Positions 4,421 through 11,194 of a stretch of DNA of 14,565 bases are shown piece by piece. Source of the stretch: G020353235 sp035528295 (GTDB lineage Bacteria; Chloroflexota; Dehalococcoidia; Dehalococcoidales; JAUYDJ01); NCBI GenBank assembly GCA_035528295.1, contig DATKYY010000016.1, positions 1 to 14,565 of the forward strand, read 5' to 3'. The translations under genes were made by a program, and so were the position numbers. Below the pieces are notes generated by a model. The model was not told the DNA's origin, ran no database searches, and was given only the letters and a program-made list of their open reading frames with translations. Numbering within the stretch: position 1 is the stretch's first letter; every line of letters begins with the position of its first letter.

Positions 4421-4572
4421 GGCTGTTCACGCCCAAACGAAATCATACTACCCGAGGAAATTTAGTTCAATGCCTACTTTAAGACAATACTAACTAGTTT
4501 TGAGATTGCCACCGTATAATTAACAATCAAACGCTGTAACGGGATAGCTAATTGCGTGTAAGAATTTGAACG

Positions 4573-4653
4573 AATCGAAAGGTATTGAGAGGTTTAGTTA
4601 GCTTCATGGTGGAGCTGGAGAGGCTCGAACTCTCGACCTTTTGACTGCCAGTC
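4573..4653 (-). repeat. Direct-repeat end of insert at the complete tRNA-Ala
   Basis: Partner of 3585-3666, displaced by about 987 bases. It includes the 3' half of the functional tRNA and 31 bases beyond its CCA end. The exact 15-base core TTTTGACTGCCAGTC (4639-4653) is the anticodon arm, a known crossover position for tyrosine recombinases. Between 4421 and 4572 there is no gene and no recombinase remnant that I can see. Confidence 0.7.
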
Positions 4654-4682
4654 AAACGTTCTCCCAACTGAACTACAGCCCC
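4607..4682 (-). tRNA. tRNA-Ala (anticodon GGC)
   Basis: On the minus strand the 76 bases fold as a full cloverleaf. The acceptor is GGGGCTG with CAGCTCC (one G-U pair). The D-arm lies around TTCAGTTGGGAGAAC. The anticodon stem TTTGA/TCAAA carries loop CTGGCAG, and the T-arm is GAGAG-TTCGAGC-CTCTC. Discriminator A and an encoded CCA (4609-4607) follow. Anticodon GGC reads GCC alanine codons. Confidence 0.95.
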
Positions 4683-4703
4683 ACTAAACCTTCGACACTA
4701 CCC

Positions 4704-4732
4704 AATTTAACAAAAGAGGAACCAAAAGGCAA
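4704..4732 (-). promoter_or_regulatory. Probable tRNA-Ala promoter
   Basis: On the minus strand TTGCCT (4732-4727), a 17-base spacer and TAAATT (4709-4704) lie 22 bases before the tRNA 5' end. This supports the complete copy as the expressed one. Confidence 0.5.
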
Positions 4733-4770
4733 GACTCACCTACGGCAAAGTAGAGATAAGCAACCGGTGG

Positions 4771-5361
4771 CTAAAGTGGCGCGCCCAGCATGCGGAGTAT
4801 TCCCCGCAGTCCGTAGTAGCCAGCGTAAGCCACGGTAAAGCCCTTGACTGTCTTGCCCAACAGGCAGATAAAAAAGTATCTTTTTATGCCGAACCGCGAT
4901 GCCCCGGCGGCGAGCGCTGCCGGATAGAAAAACGGGTTAAGTACTGCCGATAAAATAAATAGAGCCAGGGAGCCCCGGCGCTCGATTAACTTCATCATGC
5001 GCAGGTAGGCGGACTGAAGTCTCCCGCTGGAATACATCAGCGCCGTTCCCCCGCCATAGCCGGTCATATAGATAATCAAAGCGCCTACCGTTTCCCCCAG
5101 ACCGGCCGCCACCCCGACCCAGTACGGGGTCAACACACCACCCAGGGCGAAGACCACCACCAGCATCGGCACCGGCACGATAATGGTTGCCCCGCCCAGA
5201 ATACTGATCCCAAAGGCACCGACATAACCATAATGTTCCAGTGTCCGCACAAATTCATAAAAATAGACGACGGCTACCGCCATAAACAGGGTAGCCAACG
5301 CACTTAAGATGCCGACAATATAAATCCACTTCGCCGAACTGCGCTTTACTTCTGGCTCCAA
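4771..5361 (-). CDS. VTT/DedA-like (SNARE-associated, TVP38/TMEM64-type) membrane protein
   Basis: A 196-residue protein with a TTG start (5361-5359); AGGAGG seven bases upstream fixes this choice. A basic N-terminus leads into a membrane helix at about 12-36. The core then has GISILGGATIIVPVPMLVVVFALGG (51-75), GLGETVGALIIYMTGYGGG (87-105), an amphipathic segment with LIERRG (125-130), NPFFYPAALAAGASRFGIKRYFF (142-164) and a last helix. The G-x-GE motif and the F-P-x-x-x-x-x-AG re-entrant motif are those of the VTT domain. DedA-family proteins are linked to lipid scrambling or flipping and membrane homeostasis; the substrate here is not evident. The gene starts 57 bases after clpC on the same strand and may be partly co-transcribed with the stress operon. 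Confidence 0.85.
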   Translation of the reverse strand: MEPEVKRSSAKWIYIVGILSALATLFMAVAVVYFYEFVRTLEHYGYVGAFGISILGGATIIVPVPMLVVVFALGGVLTPYWVGVAAGLGETVGALIIYMTGYGGGTALMYSSGRLQSAYLRMMKLIERRGSLALFILSAVLNPFFYPAALAAGASRFGIKRYFFICLLGKTVKGFTVAYAGYYGLRGILRMLGAPL

Positions 5362-5392
5362 AAATCAGCCTCCTCACCATATGGGGTGATTA

Positions 5393-5414
5393 ATTATAGC
5401 AGGAAAAACCTGCT
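5393..5414 (-). promoter_or_regulatory. Hairpin and TATAAT between clpC and the VTT gene
   Basis: AGCAGG (5398-5403) and CCTGCT (5409-5414) form a 6-bp hairpin just past the clpC stop codon. On the minus strand a perfect TATAAT (5398-5393) follows, but the -35 position reads TAGTTT. It is either a weak terminator or an internal promoter for the VTT gene; I cannot decide between them. Confidence 0.4.
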
Positions 5415-5418
5415 TAAA

Positions 5419-7881
5419 CTACTGACCGCCTGACTTTCGGGCAACTTTGCGAGCTACCCTGGTGGTAAAAGTTAACGCCTCACCCTTAAGGTCAACGATA
5501 ATGGTATCACCTTCTTTATACTCGCCGCTGAGTAGCTTGGTTGACAGCGGGTTCTCCACATAACGCTCAATGGCTCGCCGCAGCGGTCGCGCCCCGTATA
5601 TCGGGTCGTAGCCTTTATCCGCCAGCCATGATTTAGCCTTCTCGGTTATTTCCACCCCCAGCCGGCGTTCACCCAGGCGCGCCTGCAGGTCGGCGACCAT
5701 AAGGTCAATAACGTGCCTGAGTTGCTCCCCGGTCAGCTCGTGGAAAACAATAATCTCATCCAGCCGGTTGAGAAATTCGGGGCGGAAGGTCTTCTTCACC
5801 TCAGCCATCACCTTCCCCTTCATGTCCTCATAGCTCCGCTGGCGGGCGTCGGCTTCTTTCTTGCCGGCAAAACCGAGGCTTGCCTCACGCCTGATTAGCT
5901 CCACACCGGCATTGCTGGTCATAATGATTACCGTATTCTTGAAATCCACCGTCCGCCCGTGACCATCGGTCAGCCGACCGTCATCAAGCACCTGAAGCAG
6001 GCTGTTGAAGACCTCAGGGTGCGCCTTTTCAACCTCATCAAGCAGAATCACCCGGTAGGGGCGACGCCTGACCGCCTCGGTGAGCTGCCCGCCTTCCTCA
6101 AAGCCGACATAGCCCGGTGGGGCACCGATAAGGCGGGATATAGTGTGCTTCTCCTGGTACTCAGACATATCCAGGCGCACAATGGCATTCTCATCGTCAA
6201 ACAGGAAGCGGGCCAGGGTGCGTGCCAGCTCCGTCTTGCCCACCCCGGTTGGCCCCAGGAACATAAAGCTGCCAATGGGCCGCCCCGGGTCCTTCAGTCC
6301 GGCCCGGCTGCGACGGACGGCATCACTAACCGCCCTAACCGCCTCCTCCTGATTTACCAGCCTATCGTGAATCCGCTCCTCCATATGGAGCAGCTTCTCG
6401 GCTTCACCCTCCAGCATCTGCGATACCGGGATGCCAGTCCACTTTGAGATTAGCTCGGCAATATCCGCTTCCTTGACCACGCCGCTAATCTTCTCCTGCT
6501 TCATCCAGCTATCTCTCGCCTTCTGGTATTCACCATCCAGGCGCAACCGCTCGCTCCTGAGCTGAGCACTGCGCTCATAATCCTGCCGCTGCGAGGCTGA
6601 CTCTTCTTCATTGGCCAGCTGCTTCAGGCGGCTCTCCAGCGACTTAACCTCAGGAGGGGCACTCTCGGTATCAATGCGCAATTTACTGGCGGCTTCATCA
6701 ATGAGGTCAATTGCCTTATCCGGCAGATGCCTATCAGAAATGTAGCGCTGGCTCAGCCGGGCCGCCGCTTCCAGCGCCTCGTCGCTTATCTTAATCTTGT
6801 GGTGGGCTTCGTAGCGGGGGCGGAGTCCGCGCAGCATCTCAATGGTCGCCTCCACACTCGGCTCACCGAGAAAAATGGGCTGAAGTCTCCGCTCCAGCGC
6901 CTTGTCCTTCTCGATAAACTTGCGGTATTCATCTATTGTGGTCGCCCCGACACACTGCAGTTCCCCGTGAGCCAGTGCCGGCTTGAGCATGTTGCTGGCG
7001 TCAATCGACCCCTCCGCCGCCCCGGCGCCGACCACGGTATGAATCTCGTCAATAAATAGCACCACCTCGCCGTGGGCGAGACGGACCTCATCCATAACCG
7101 CCTTCAGCCGCTCCTCAAACTCACCACGGAACTTGCTCCCGGCAACCAGAGCCCCCATATCCAGCGCCACTACCCGCCGCCCCTTTAGCGAATCGGGGAC
7201 ATCATCGGTGACAATCTTCTGCGCCAGCCCTTCGGCAATCGCCGTCTTGCCCACCCCGGCTTCACCAACCAGCACCGGGTTATTCTTGGTGCGCCGGCTC
7301 AGTACCTGTATCACCCGCTTAATCTCTTCTTCCCGGCCGATAACCGGGTCAAGCTTCCCCCGCCGCGCCATCTCGGTGAGGTCACGGCCGTATTTGGTCA
7401 GGGAACGATACCGGGTCTCAGCCTGGGCATCGGTAACCCGGTGCCCGCCGCGAAGCTTCTGCAGGGCGGAATACACCTTCTCCTGGTCAACGCCATACTT
7501 TTTGAGGATTTTAGCCGCTTCGCCGTCCTCGGCAACAATGGCAATGAACAGGTGCTCGGTGCTTATCAGTTCGTCCTTAAGCCTTTCCGCCTCAGCCCTG
7601 GCCAGCTCGCCAACGCGGTTCATCCGCGGCGTCGGGTAAATCTGCGCTGCCTGATAGGCCGCCTCCGGCGTTCCGGTCAAAGTCCCTTCCACCTCGCGCC
7701 TGATTGCCGCCACATCCGTCCCAAGCTCAGTTAATAGCTCGCCAACCAGCCCCTTCTCCTGCTGGAGCAGCGCCTGCAGGAGATGCTCAACATCCCACTG
7801 GGTATGCTTATACTGACGCATCAGCTCTATTGATGCCGCAATCGCTTCCTGGGCCAGTTCGGTAAATTTTTCCTGCCTCAT
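5419..7881 (-). CDS. clpC: Hsp100/Clp AAA+ ATPase, ClpC-type by M domain, C-terminal half and ClpP-docking LGF
   Basis: An 820-residue two-ring ATPase. It has a double Clp N domain (about 1-145). NBD1 has Walker A GEAGVGKT 206-213, Walker B LFIDE 275-279 and pore loop KFRG 250-253. NBD2 has Walker A GPTGVGKT 543-550, Walker B LLDE 613-616, pore loop GYVG 590-593 and sensor 2 GARPLRR 763-769. A default annotation would be ClpB, but three features argue for ClpC. The M domain (about 408-470) is the short single coiled coil with the ClpC-like QDYERSAQLRSERLRL pattern, not ClpB's long one. Length 820 fits ClpC (about 810-820), not ClpB (about 860). LGF at 669-671 sits where ClpC, ClpA and ClpX carry the ClpP-binding tripeptide. 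It should therefore unfold proteins for ClpP. It is the last gene of the dnaJ-hspR operon; its start overlaps the hspR stop (ATGA). Confidence 0.93.
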   Translation of the reverse strand: MRQEKFTELAQEAIAASIELMRQYKHTQWDVEHLLQALLQQEKGLVGELLTELGTDVAAIRREVEGTLTGTPEAAYQAAQIYPTPRMNRVGELARAEAERLKDELISTEHLFIAIVAEDGEAAKILKKYGVDQEKVYSALQKLRGGHRVTDAQAETRYRSLTKYGRDLTEMARRGKLDPVIGREEEIKRVIQVLSRRTKNNPVLVGEAGVGKTAIAEGLAQKIVTDDVPDSLKGRRVVALDMGALVAGSKFRGEFEERLKAVMDEVRLAHGEVVLFIDEIHTVVGAGAAEGSIDASNMLKPALAHGELQCVGATTIDEYRKFIEKDKALERRLQPIFLGEPSVEATIEMLRGLRPRYEAHHKIKISDEALEAAARLSQRYISDRHLPDKAIDLIDEAASKLRIDTESAPPEVKSLESRLKQLANEEESASQRQDYERSAQLRSERLRLDGEYQKARDSWMKQEKISGVVKEADIAELISKWTGIPVSQMLEGEAEKLLHMEERIHDRLVNQEEAVRAVSDAVRRSRAGLKDPGRPIGSFMFLGPTGVGKTELARTLARFLFDDENAIVRLDMSEYQEKHTISRLIGAPPGYVGFEEGGQLTEAVRRRPYRVILLDEVEKAHPEVFNSLLQVLDDGRLTDGHGRTVDFKNTVIIMTSNAGVELIRREASLGFAGKKEADARQRSYEDMKGKVMAEVKKTFRPEFLNRLDEIIVFHELTGEQLRHVIDLMVADLQARLGERRLGVEITEKAKSWLADKGYDPIYGARPLRRAIERYVENPLSTKLLSGEYKEGDTIIVDLKGEALTFTTRVARKVARKSGGQ

Positions 7882-8192
7882 TGATTGCCCCCCCTCAGCT
7901 TCTTTATCTCTGATTCCAGCTGTTCCACCTCGTTTTGCAGTTCAGCCAGCCGCTGGGACATCCGCATAATGACCTCTATCCCGGCCAGATTGATGCCCAG
8001 TTCCTCCATGAGGCTCTTCACCCGCCGCAGCAGGGCAATGTCCCGTTCGGAATAAAGGCGAATATTACCCGGCGAGCGAGACGGCTCAATTACGCCAATC
8101 CGCTCATAATAACGCAAAGTGTGCACCTGAACGCCAACCAGCCTCGCCGCCACACTTATCACATAACAGGGTTCGCTATTTTGACCAACCAT
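7878..8192 (-). CDS. hspR: MerR-family heat-shock repressor HspR
   Basis: A 104-residue DNA-binding protein, ATG 8192-8190 with GGGAGG five bases upstream. Residues 9-75 carry the HspR pattern: CYVISVAARLVGVQVHTLRYYERIGVIEPSRSPGNIRLYSERDIALL, then MEELGINLAGIE. Here the MerR winged helix-turn-helix is followed by the characteristic NLAGI helix. A coiled-coil dimerisation helix (about 72-100) follows; there is no effector domain. In actinobacteria HspR represses dnaK/clpB operons with DnaK as co-repressor, binding HAIR sites. Here it lies between dnaJ and clpC (14 bases after the dnaJ stop, 4-base overlap with clpC), so autoregulation of this operon is likely. No exact HAIR site is visible. 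A run of seven G near its 3' end doubles as the clpC ribosome-binding site. Confidence 0.93.
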   Translation of the reverse strand: MVGQNSEPCYVISVAARLVGVQVHTLRYYERIGVIEPSRSPGNIRLYSERDIALLRRVKSLMEELGINLAGIEVIMRMSQRLAELQNEVEQLESEIKKLRGGNQ

Positions 8193-8206
8193 AATAACCT
8201 CCCGAT

Positions 8207-9184
8207 TTAGCTACTGCGCTGAAGCCGACTGAGCTGCTCAAATAGCTTCTTCTCCTCCTCAGAGAGCCTGGTCGGTAAGACTACATTCACCTTAGCCAGC
8301 AGGTCACCATAAGTAGAATTACCCAGATGGGGCATACCCTGACCGGTGAGCCGGAAGGAGCGCCCATTCTGGGTCTCCGCGGGTATCTTCAGTGCCAGCT
8401 TTCCCTTGAGGCTGGGTACCATCACCTCGCCACCCAGTACCGCCGCCGTTAACGGCACCCCCACCTCGACATACAGGTCATCGCCTTTACGCTGAAACCG
8501 GGAGTGCGGCTTAACCGACACCACCAGGTAAAGGTCACCACTTGAAGCACCGGCATAGCCCGGCTCTCCCTTACCGGCAACACGAACCCGAGACCCGTCC
8601 TTAACTCCGGCGGGAATCTTGACCTCAAGACGCTTCACCGCCGGCGCCAAGCCCGAACCGCGACACACCGGGCAGGGCGTGTTTTGCACCAGCCCGCTAC
8701 CCTTACAGCTGGAGCAGGGCTGCGCCGTCTGGAGGGCAATGGTCCGCTTGGTGCCGCCGTAGGCTTCCTCCAGGGTAACCGTAATGGGGTGTTCAATGCC
8801 CCTCCCCCGCCTCGGTCTTGCCTGGCGGCGGCCGCCCATACCAAAAAGGTCACCAAACAGGCTACCCAGGTCTTCCTCAAAGCGCAATCCGGGACCACCA
8901 GCCTGGCTGAATTCCCAGGACTGTGTTTGGGGGCGCTTGGCGCGGGTGAACTGCTCGGCAAACTGCCACCGCTCACCATACTGGTCATATTTTCGCCGCT
9001 TCTCCGGGTCAGCGAGGACCTCGTAAGCCTCGTTTATCTCCTTAAACCTGGCTTCGGCTGACTCGTCACCCGGATTAACATCGGGGTGATACTGCCGGGC
9101 CAGCCGGCGGTAAGCCTGCTTTATTTCCTTTTCACTGGCGCCGCGGCTAACCCCCAATATAGCGTAATAGTCCTTGTTGGCCAT
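8207..9184 (-). CDS. dnaJ: DnaJ-type co-chaperone with reduced (half) zinc-finger domain
   Basis: A 325-residue Hsp40. I start at ATG 9184-9182 (MANKDYYAILGV), which has AAAGGAAG upstream and matches the family N-terminus; an ATG seven codons earlier adds only a basic stub. The J domain (1-70) contains HPD at 33-35. A short G/F-like region (95-120) follows, then C-terminal beta domains (130-325) with KIPAGVKDGSRVRVAGKGEPG and KIPAETQNGRSFRLTGQGMP. Canonical DnaJ has four CxxCxGxG repeats; this protein has two only (157-164 and 171-178), enough for one zinc. It lies between full DnaJ and CbpA types. It stimulates the ATPase of DnaK, whose gene is not in this window. It is first in the operon with hspR and clpC. 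Confidence 0.93.
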   Translation of the reverse strand: MANKDYYAILGVSRGASEKEIKQAYRRLARQYHPDVNPGDESAEARFKEINEAYEVLADPEKRRKYDQYGERWQFAEQFTRAKRPQTQSWEFSQAGGPGLRFEEDLGSLFGDLFGMGGRRQARPRRGRGIEHPITVTLEEAYGGTKRTIALQTAQPCSSCKGSGLVQNTPCPVCRGSGLAPAVKRLEVKIPAGVKDGSRVRVAGKGEPGYAGASSGDLYLVVSVKPHSRFQRKGDDLYVEVGVPLTAAVLGGEVMVPSLKGKLALKIPAETQNGRSFRLTGQGMPHLGNSTYGDLLAKVNVVLPTRLSEEEKKLFEQLSRLQRSS

Positions 9185-9207
9185 CTTTCTTCCTTTATTC
9201 TTCACTC

Positions 9208-9236
9208 ATTATAACCAATTTTATAATTTATTTCAA
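9208..9236 (-). promoter_or_regulatory. Promoter of the dnaJ-hspR-clpC operon
   Basis: On the minus strand TTGAAA (9236-9231), a 17-base spacer and a perfect TATAAT (9213-9208) lie 24 bases before the dnaJ start codon. This is a vegetative-type promoter, as expected for an operon controlled by a repressor rather than by a heat-shock sigma factor. Confidence 0.75.
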
Positions 9237-9255
9237 TATTCTTTCACAGGAAAGC

Positions 9256-9271
9256 TAATAAATCTTTATTA
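9256..9271. promoter_or_regulatory. Perfect 16-bp inverted repeat upstream of the dnaJ promoter
   Basis: TAATAAA (9256-9262) and TTTATTA (9265-9271) around TC lie about 20 bases upstream of the -35. It overlaps a second TATAAT-like hexamer on the minus strand (9273-9268). It is a candidate operator, possibly for HspR, although it does not match the actinobacterial HAIR consensus. Confidence 0.35.
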
Positions 9272-9317
9272 TACTCCCGGCAAATCACGGGGAAAGGTCA
9301 AAACTCTGGCCTAAAAC

Positions 9318-9346
9318 TTGACAAGTTAGCTTTTGCCTGCTTAAAT
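9318..9346 (+). promoter_or_regulatory. Distal pyrG promoter candidate
   Basis: TTGACA (9318-9323), a 17-base spacer and TTAAAT (9341-9346). The -35 is embedded in the palindrome AACTTGACAAGTT (9315-9327), and another palindrome, AAGTTAACTT (9355-9364), lies at the expected start of transcription. The resulting pyrG leader would be about 120 bases long. Confidence 0.5.
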
Positions 9347-9450
9347 AATAAAGTAAGTTAACTTCTTGCCCTGAGCGACGATGCGAAACGGGTTTTCCTC
9401 CCGAAATTTTTGGCCGGTTCCCAGATTAATTCAAGCTCATCCCGGTAGTT

Positions 9451-9456
9451 TATAAT
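9451..9456 (+). promoter_or_regulatory. Proximal -10 (TATAAT) just before pyrG
   Basis: A perfect TATAAT ends 18 bases before the pyrG ATG. Its -35 region is poor (ATTCAA-like at 16 bases). If used, the mRNA leader would be about a dozen bases with the Shine-Dalgarno almost touching the start codon. Confidence 0.4.
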
Positions 9457-9474
9457 TTGGTTTCCTGTGGGAGT

Positions 9475-11109
9475 ATGTCAAAGTATATCTTTGTAACTGG
9501 TGGCGTAATTAGTTCTGTCGGCAAGGGTATCACCGTTGCCTCCATCGGCACCCTTCTGAAGAGCCGCCAAATCAGCGTCGCTGTTCAGAAGCTGGACCCC
9601 TACCTCAATGTTGACCCCGGTACCATGTCCCCCTATCAGCACGGTGAGGTGTTTGTCACCCGGGATGGTGCCGAGACCGACCTTGATCTGGGTAACTACG
9701 AACGCTTTATTGATATTGATATTACCGCCGACTCCAATGTTACCTCAGGACAAATCTACAGCGCCGTTATCGCCAAGGAGAGGCGGGGCGATTTCCTCGG
9801 TGGCACCATTCAGGTGGTACCCCACGTTACCACCGAGATAAAAGAGCGCTTTAAAAAGCTGGCCAAGAAATCCAAGGCTGAGGTGGTTCTTATCGAGGTC
9901 GGCGGCACGGTGGGTGACATTGAGGGGCAGCCCTTCCTTGAGGCAATCAGACAGATGAGGAAAGATGTCGGGCGGGACAACGTGCTCTATATTCATGTCA
10001 CCTTCCTCCCCTACCTCACCTCCACCCAGGAGCTGAAGACCAAGCCCACCCAGCACAGTGTTAATGAACTGCGCCGGATGGGTATTCAGCCCGACATAAT
10101 TATCTGCCGCAGTGACTACCCTGTCTCGGAAGGAGTGAGGGACAAGATATCCCTGTTCTGTGACGTGGAACGGAAAGCGGTCATAGCATTACCCACCGTA
10201 GAAACTATCTATGAGGTACCAATGATCCTGGAAGAAACCGGAATGGGGCAGCTAGTGGTCAACCGGCTCAGCCTTAAAGCCAAGCGAGCTAACCTGAAAG
10301 AGTGGCAGGAACTGGTTAGCTCCCTTAAAAACTGCCGGGAACCGGTCAACATTGCCCTGGTCGGCAAGTATGTCGAACTGCGGGATGCCTATTTCTCGGT
10401 TCGGGAAGCACTATGCCACGCTGCCGTCTTTCACGATAGAGATGTCAACCTGGTCTGGGTTCAATCTGAAGACCTGGAAAAAGACGGCTGCGAGGCGCTG
10501 CTGCGCTCGGCTCAGGGTATAATCGTTCCCGGCGGCTTCGGCATTAGAGGCATAGAGGGCATGATAAAGGCCGCCACCTACGCCCGAACCAATAAAATCC
10601 CCTATTTGGGCTTATGCCTCGGCCTGCAGGTGATGGTAATTGAGTTTGCCCGCCACGTGTTTCACTCCCAGAAGGCAAACTCCACCGAGTTTGACCCCAA
10701 AACCCCTTATCCCGTCATTGACCTCCTGCCCGAACAGAAGAAAATAAAAGACATGGGGGGAACGATGCGCCTGGGTAACTACCCCTGCCAGCTGGTGCCG
10801 GGCAGCCGTGCCGCCGATGCCTACGGAGAGAGCCTGGTCAACGAGCGCCACCGGCACCGCTTTGAATTTAATAATGACTTCCGGGACAAACTGCAACAGG
10901 CCGGCATGATTTATAGCGGACTATCCCCCGATGGCCGACTGGTTGAGATATGCGAGCTAGCCAACCACCCCTGGATGGTAAGCTGCCAGTTCCATCCCGA
11001 ATTCGGCTCTCGCCCCAACCGGCCACACCCCCTGTTCCGCGACCTTATCGGTGTCGCCAAAGATGTCCTGCGCGAGGGGGCGCAACCACCGTTACCCCTT
11101 TCGCCGTAG
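9475..11109 (+). CDS. pyrG: CTP synthase
   Basis: A 544-residue enzyme that makes CTP from UTP, ATP and glutamine. I start at ATG 9475 (MSKYIFVTGGVISSVGKG), which matches the universal N-terminus and gives the usual length; the TTG at 9457 overlaps the TATAAT and adds six non-family residues. The N-terminal synthetase domain has the P-loop-like GGVISSVGKGI, and the DPGTMSPYQHGEVFVTRDGAETDLDLGNYERF segment binds Mg-ATP and UTP. The C-terminal class I glutamine amidotransferase has the triad Cys381 (GLCLGLQ), His507 and Glu509 (FHPEF). The only Shine-Dalgarno, GGGAG, ends one base from the ATG, unusually close. It is followed by rho on the same strand after 85 bases. Confidence 0.97.
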   Translation: MSKYIFVTGGVISSVGKGITVASIGTLLKSRQISVAVQKLDPYLNVDPGTMSPYQHGEVFVTRDGAETDLDLGNYERFIDIDITADSNVTSGQIYSAVIAKERRGDFLGGTIQVVPHVTTEIKERFKKLAKKSKAEVVLIEVGGTVGDIEGQPFLEAIRQMRKDVGRDNVLYIHVTFLPYLTSTQELKTKPTQHSVNELRRMGIQPDIIICRSDYPVSEGVRDKISLFCDVERKAVIALPTVETIYEVPMILEETGMGQLVVNRLSLKAKRANLKEWQELVSSLKNCREPVNIALVGKYVELRDAYFSVREALCHAAVFHDRDVNLVWVQSEDLEKDGCEALLRSAQGIIVPGGFGIRGIEGMIKAATYARTNKIPYLGLCLGLQVMVIEFARHVFHSQKANSTEFDPKTPYPVIDLLPEQKKIKDMGGTMRLGNYPCQLVPGSRAADAYGESLVNERHRHRFEFNNDFRDKLQQAGMIYSGLSPDGRLVEICELANHPWMVSCQFHPEFGSRPNRPHPLFRDLIGVAKDVLREGAQPPLPLSP

Positions 11110-11118
11110 TTTATTGAT

Positions 11119-11147
11119 AAAAAACCGCCCCTCAATTTTGATGGGGC
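11119..11147 (-). terminator. Intrinsic terminator pointing leftward between pyrG and rho
   Basis: GCCCC (11127-11131) pairs with GGGGC (11143-11147), extended by TCAA/TTGA (11132-11135 with 11138-11141) with a bulged base. The run AAAAAA at 11119-11124 becomes a U-tract only on the minus strand. No minus-strand gene precedes it, so it would stop antisense transcription coming from the rho region. On the plus strand it lacks a T-run and should let transcription continue into rho. Confidence 0.6.
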
Positions 11148-11194
11148 AAACTTAGGGAGGATAACCCAATAGAAACCATGGATGAGGTTACAGA

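Noticed and set aside
2960..4533. AACAATCAAA-type short matches at 2970, 3582 and 4521 as a dispersed repeat family
   Set aside because: The shared stretch is about a dozen AT-rich bases with no common structure. I mention it only as a hairpin component at 2960-2984.
6048..7734. Long plus-strand open frames opposite clpC
   Set aside because: They are shadows of the GC-rich minus-strand coding frame, with no ribosome-binding sites or recognisable protein motifs.
9185..9205. Upstream ATG for dnaJ adding seven residues
   Set aside because: J-domain proteins begin with the DYYxxLGV block close to the start; the GGAAG site favours ATG 9184.
9392..9420. CGGG/CCCG hairpin with a following T-run in the pyrG leader as an attenuator
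   Set aside because: The stem is only four base pairs and the T-run is displaced, too weak to call.
9457..9474. TTG start for pyrG six codons upstream of ATG 9475
   Set aside because: The added residues are not in the CTP synthase family, no Shine-Dalgarno precedes the TTG, and it overlaps a perfect TATAAT.
9185..9474. CIRCE or HAIR heat-shock operators in the dnaJ-pyrG spacer
   Set aside because: I looked for TTAGCACTC-N9-GAGTGCTAA and CTTGAGT-N7-ACTCAAG and found neither; only unrelated palindromes are present.
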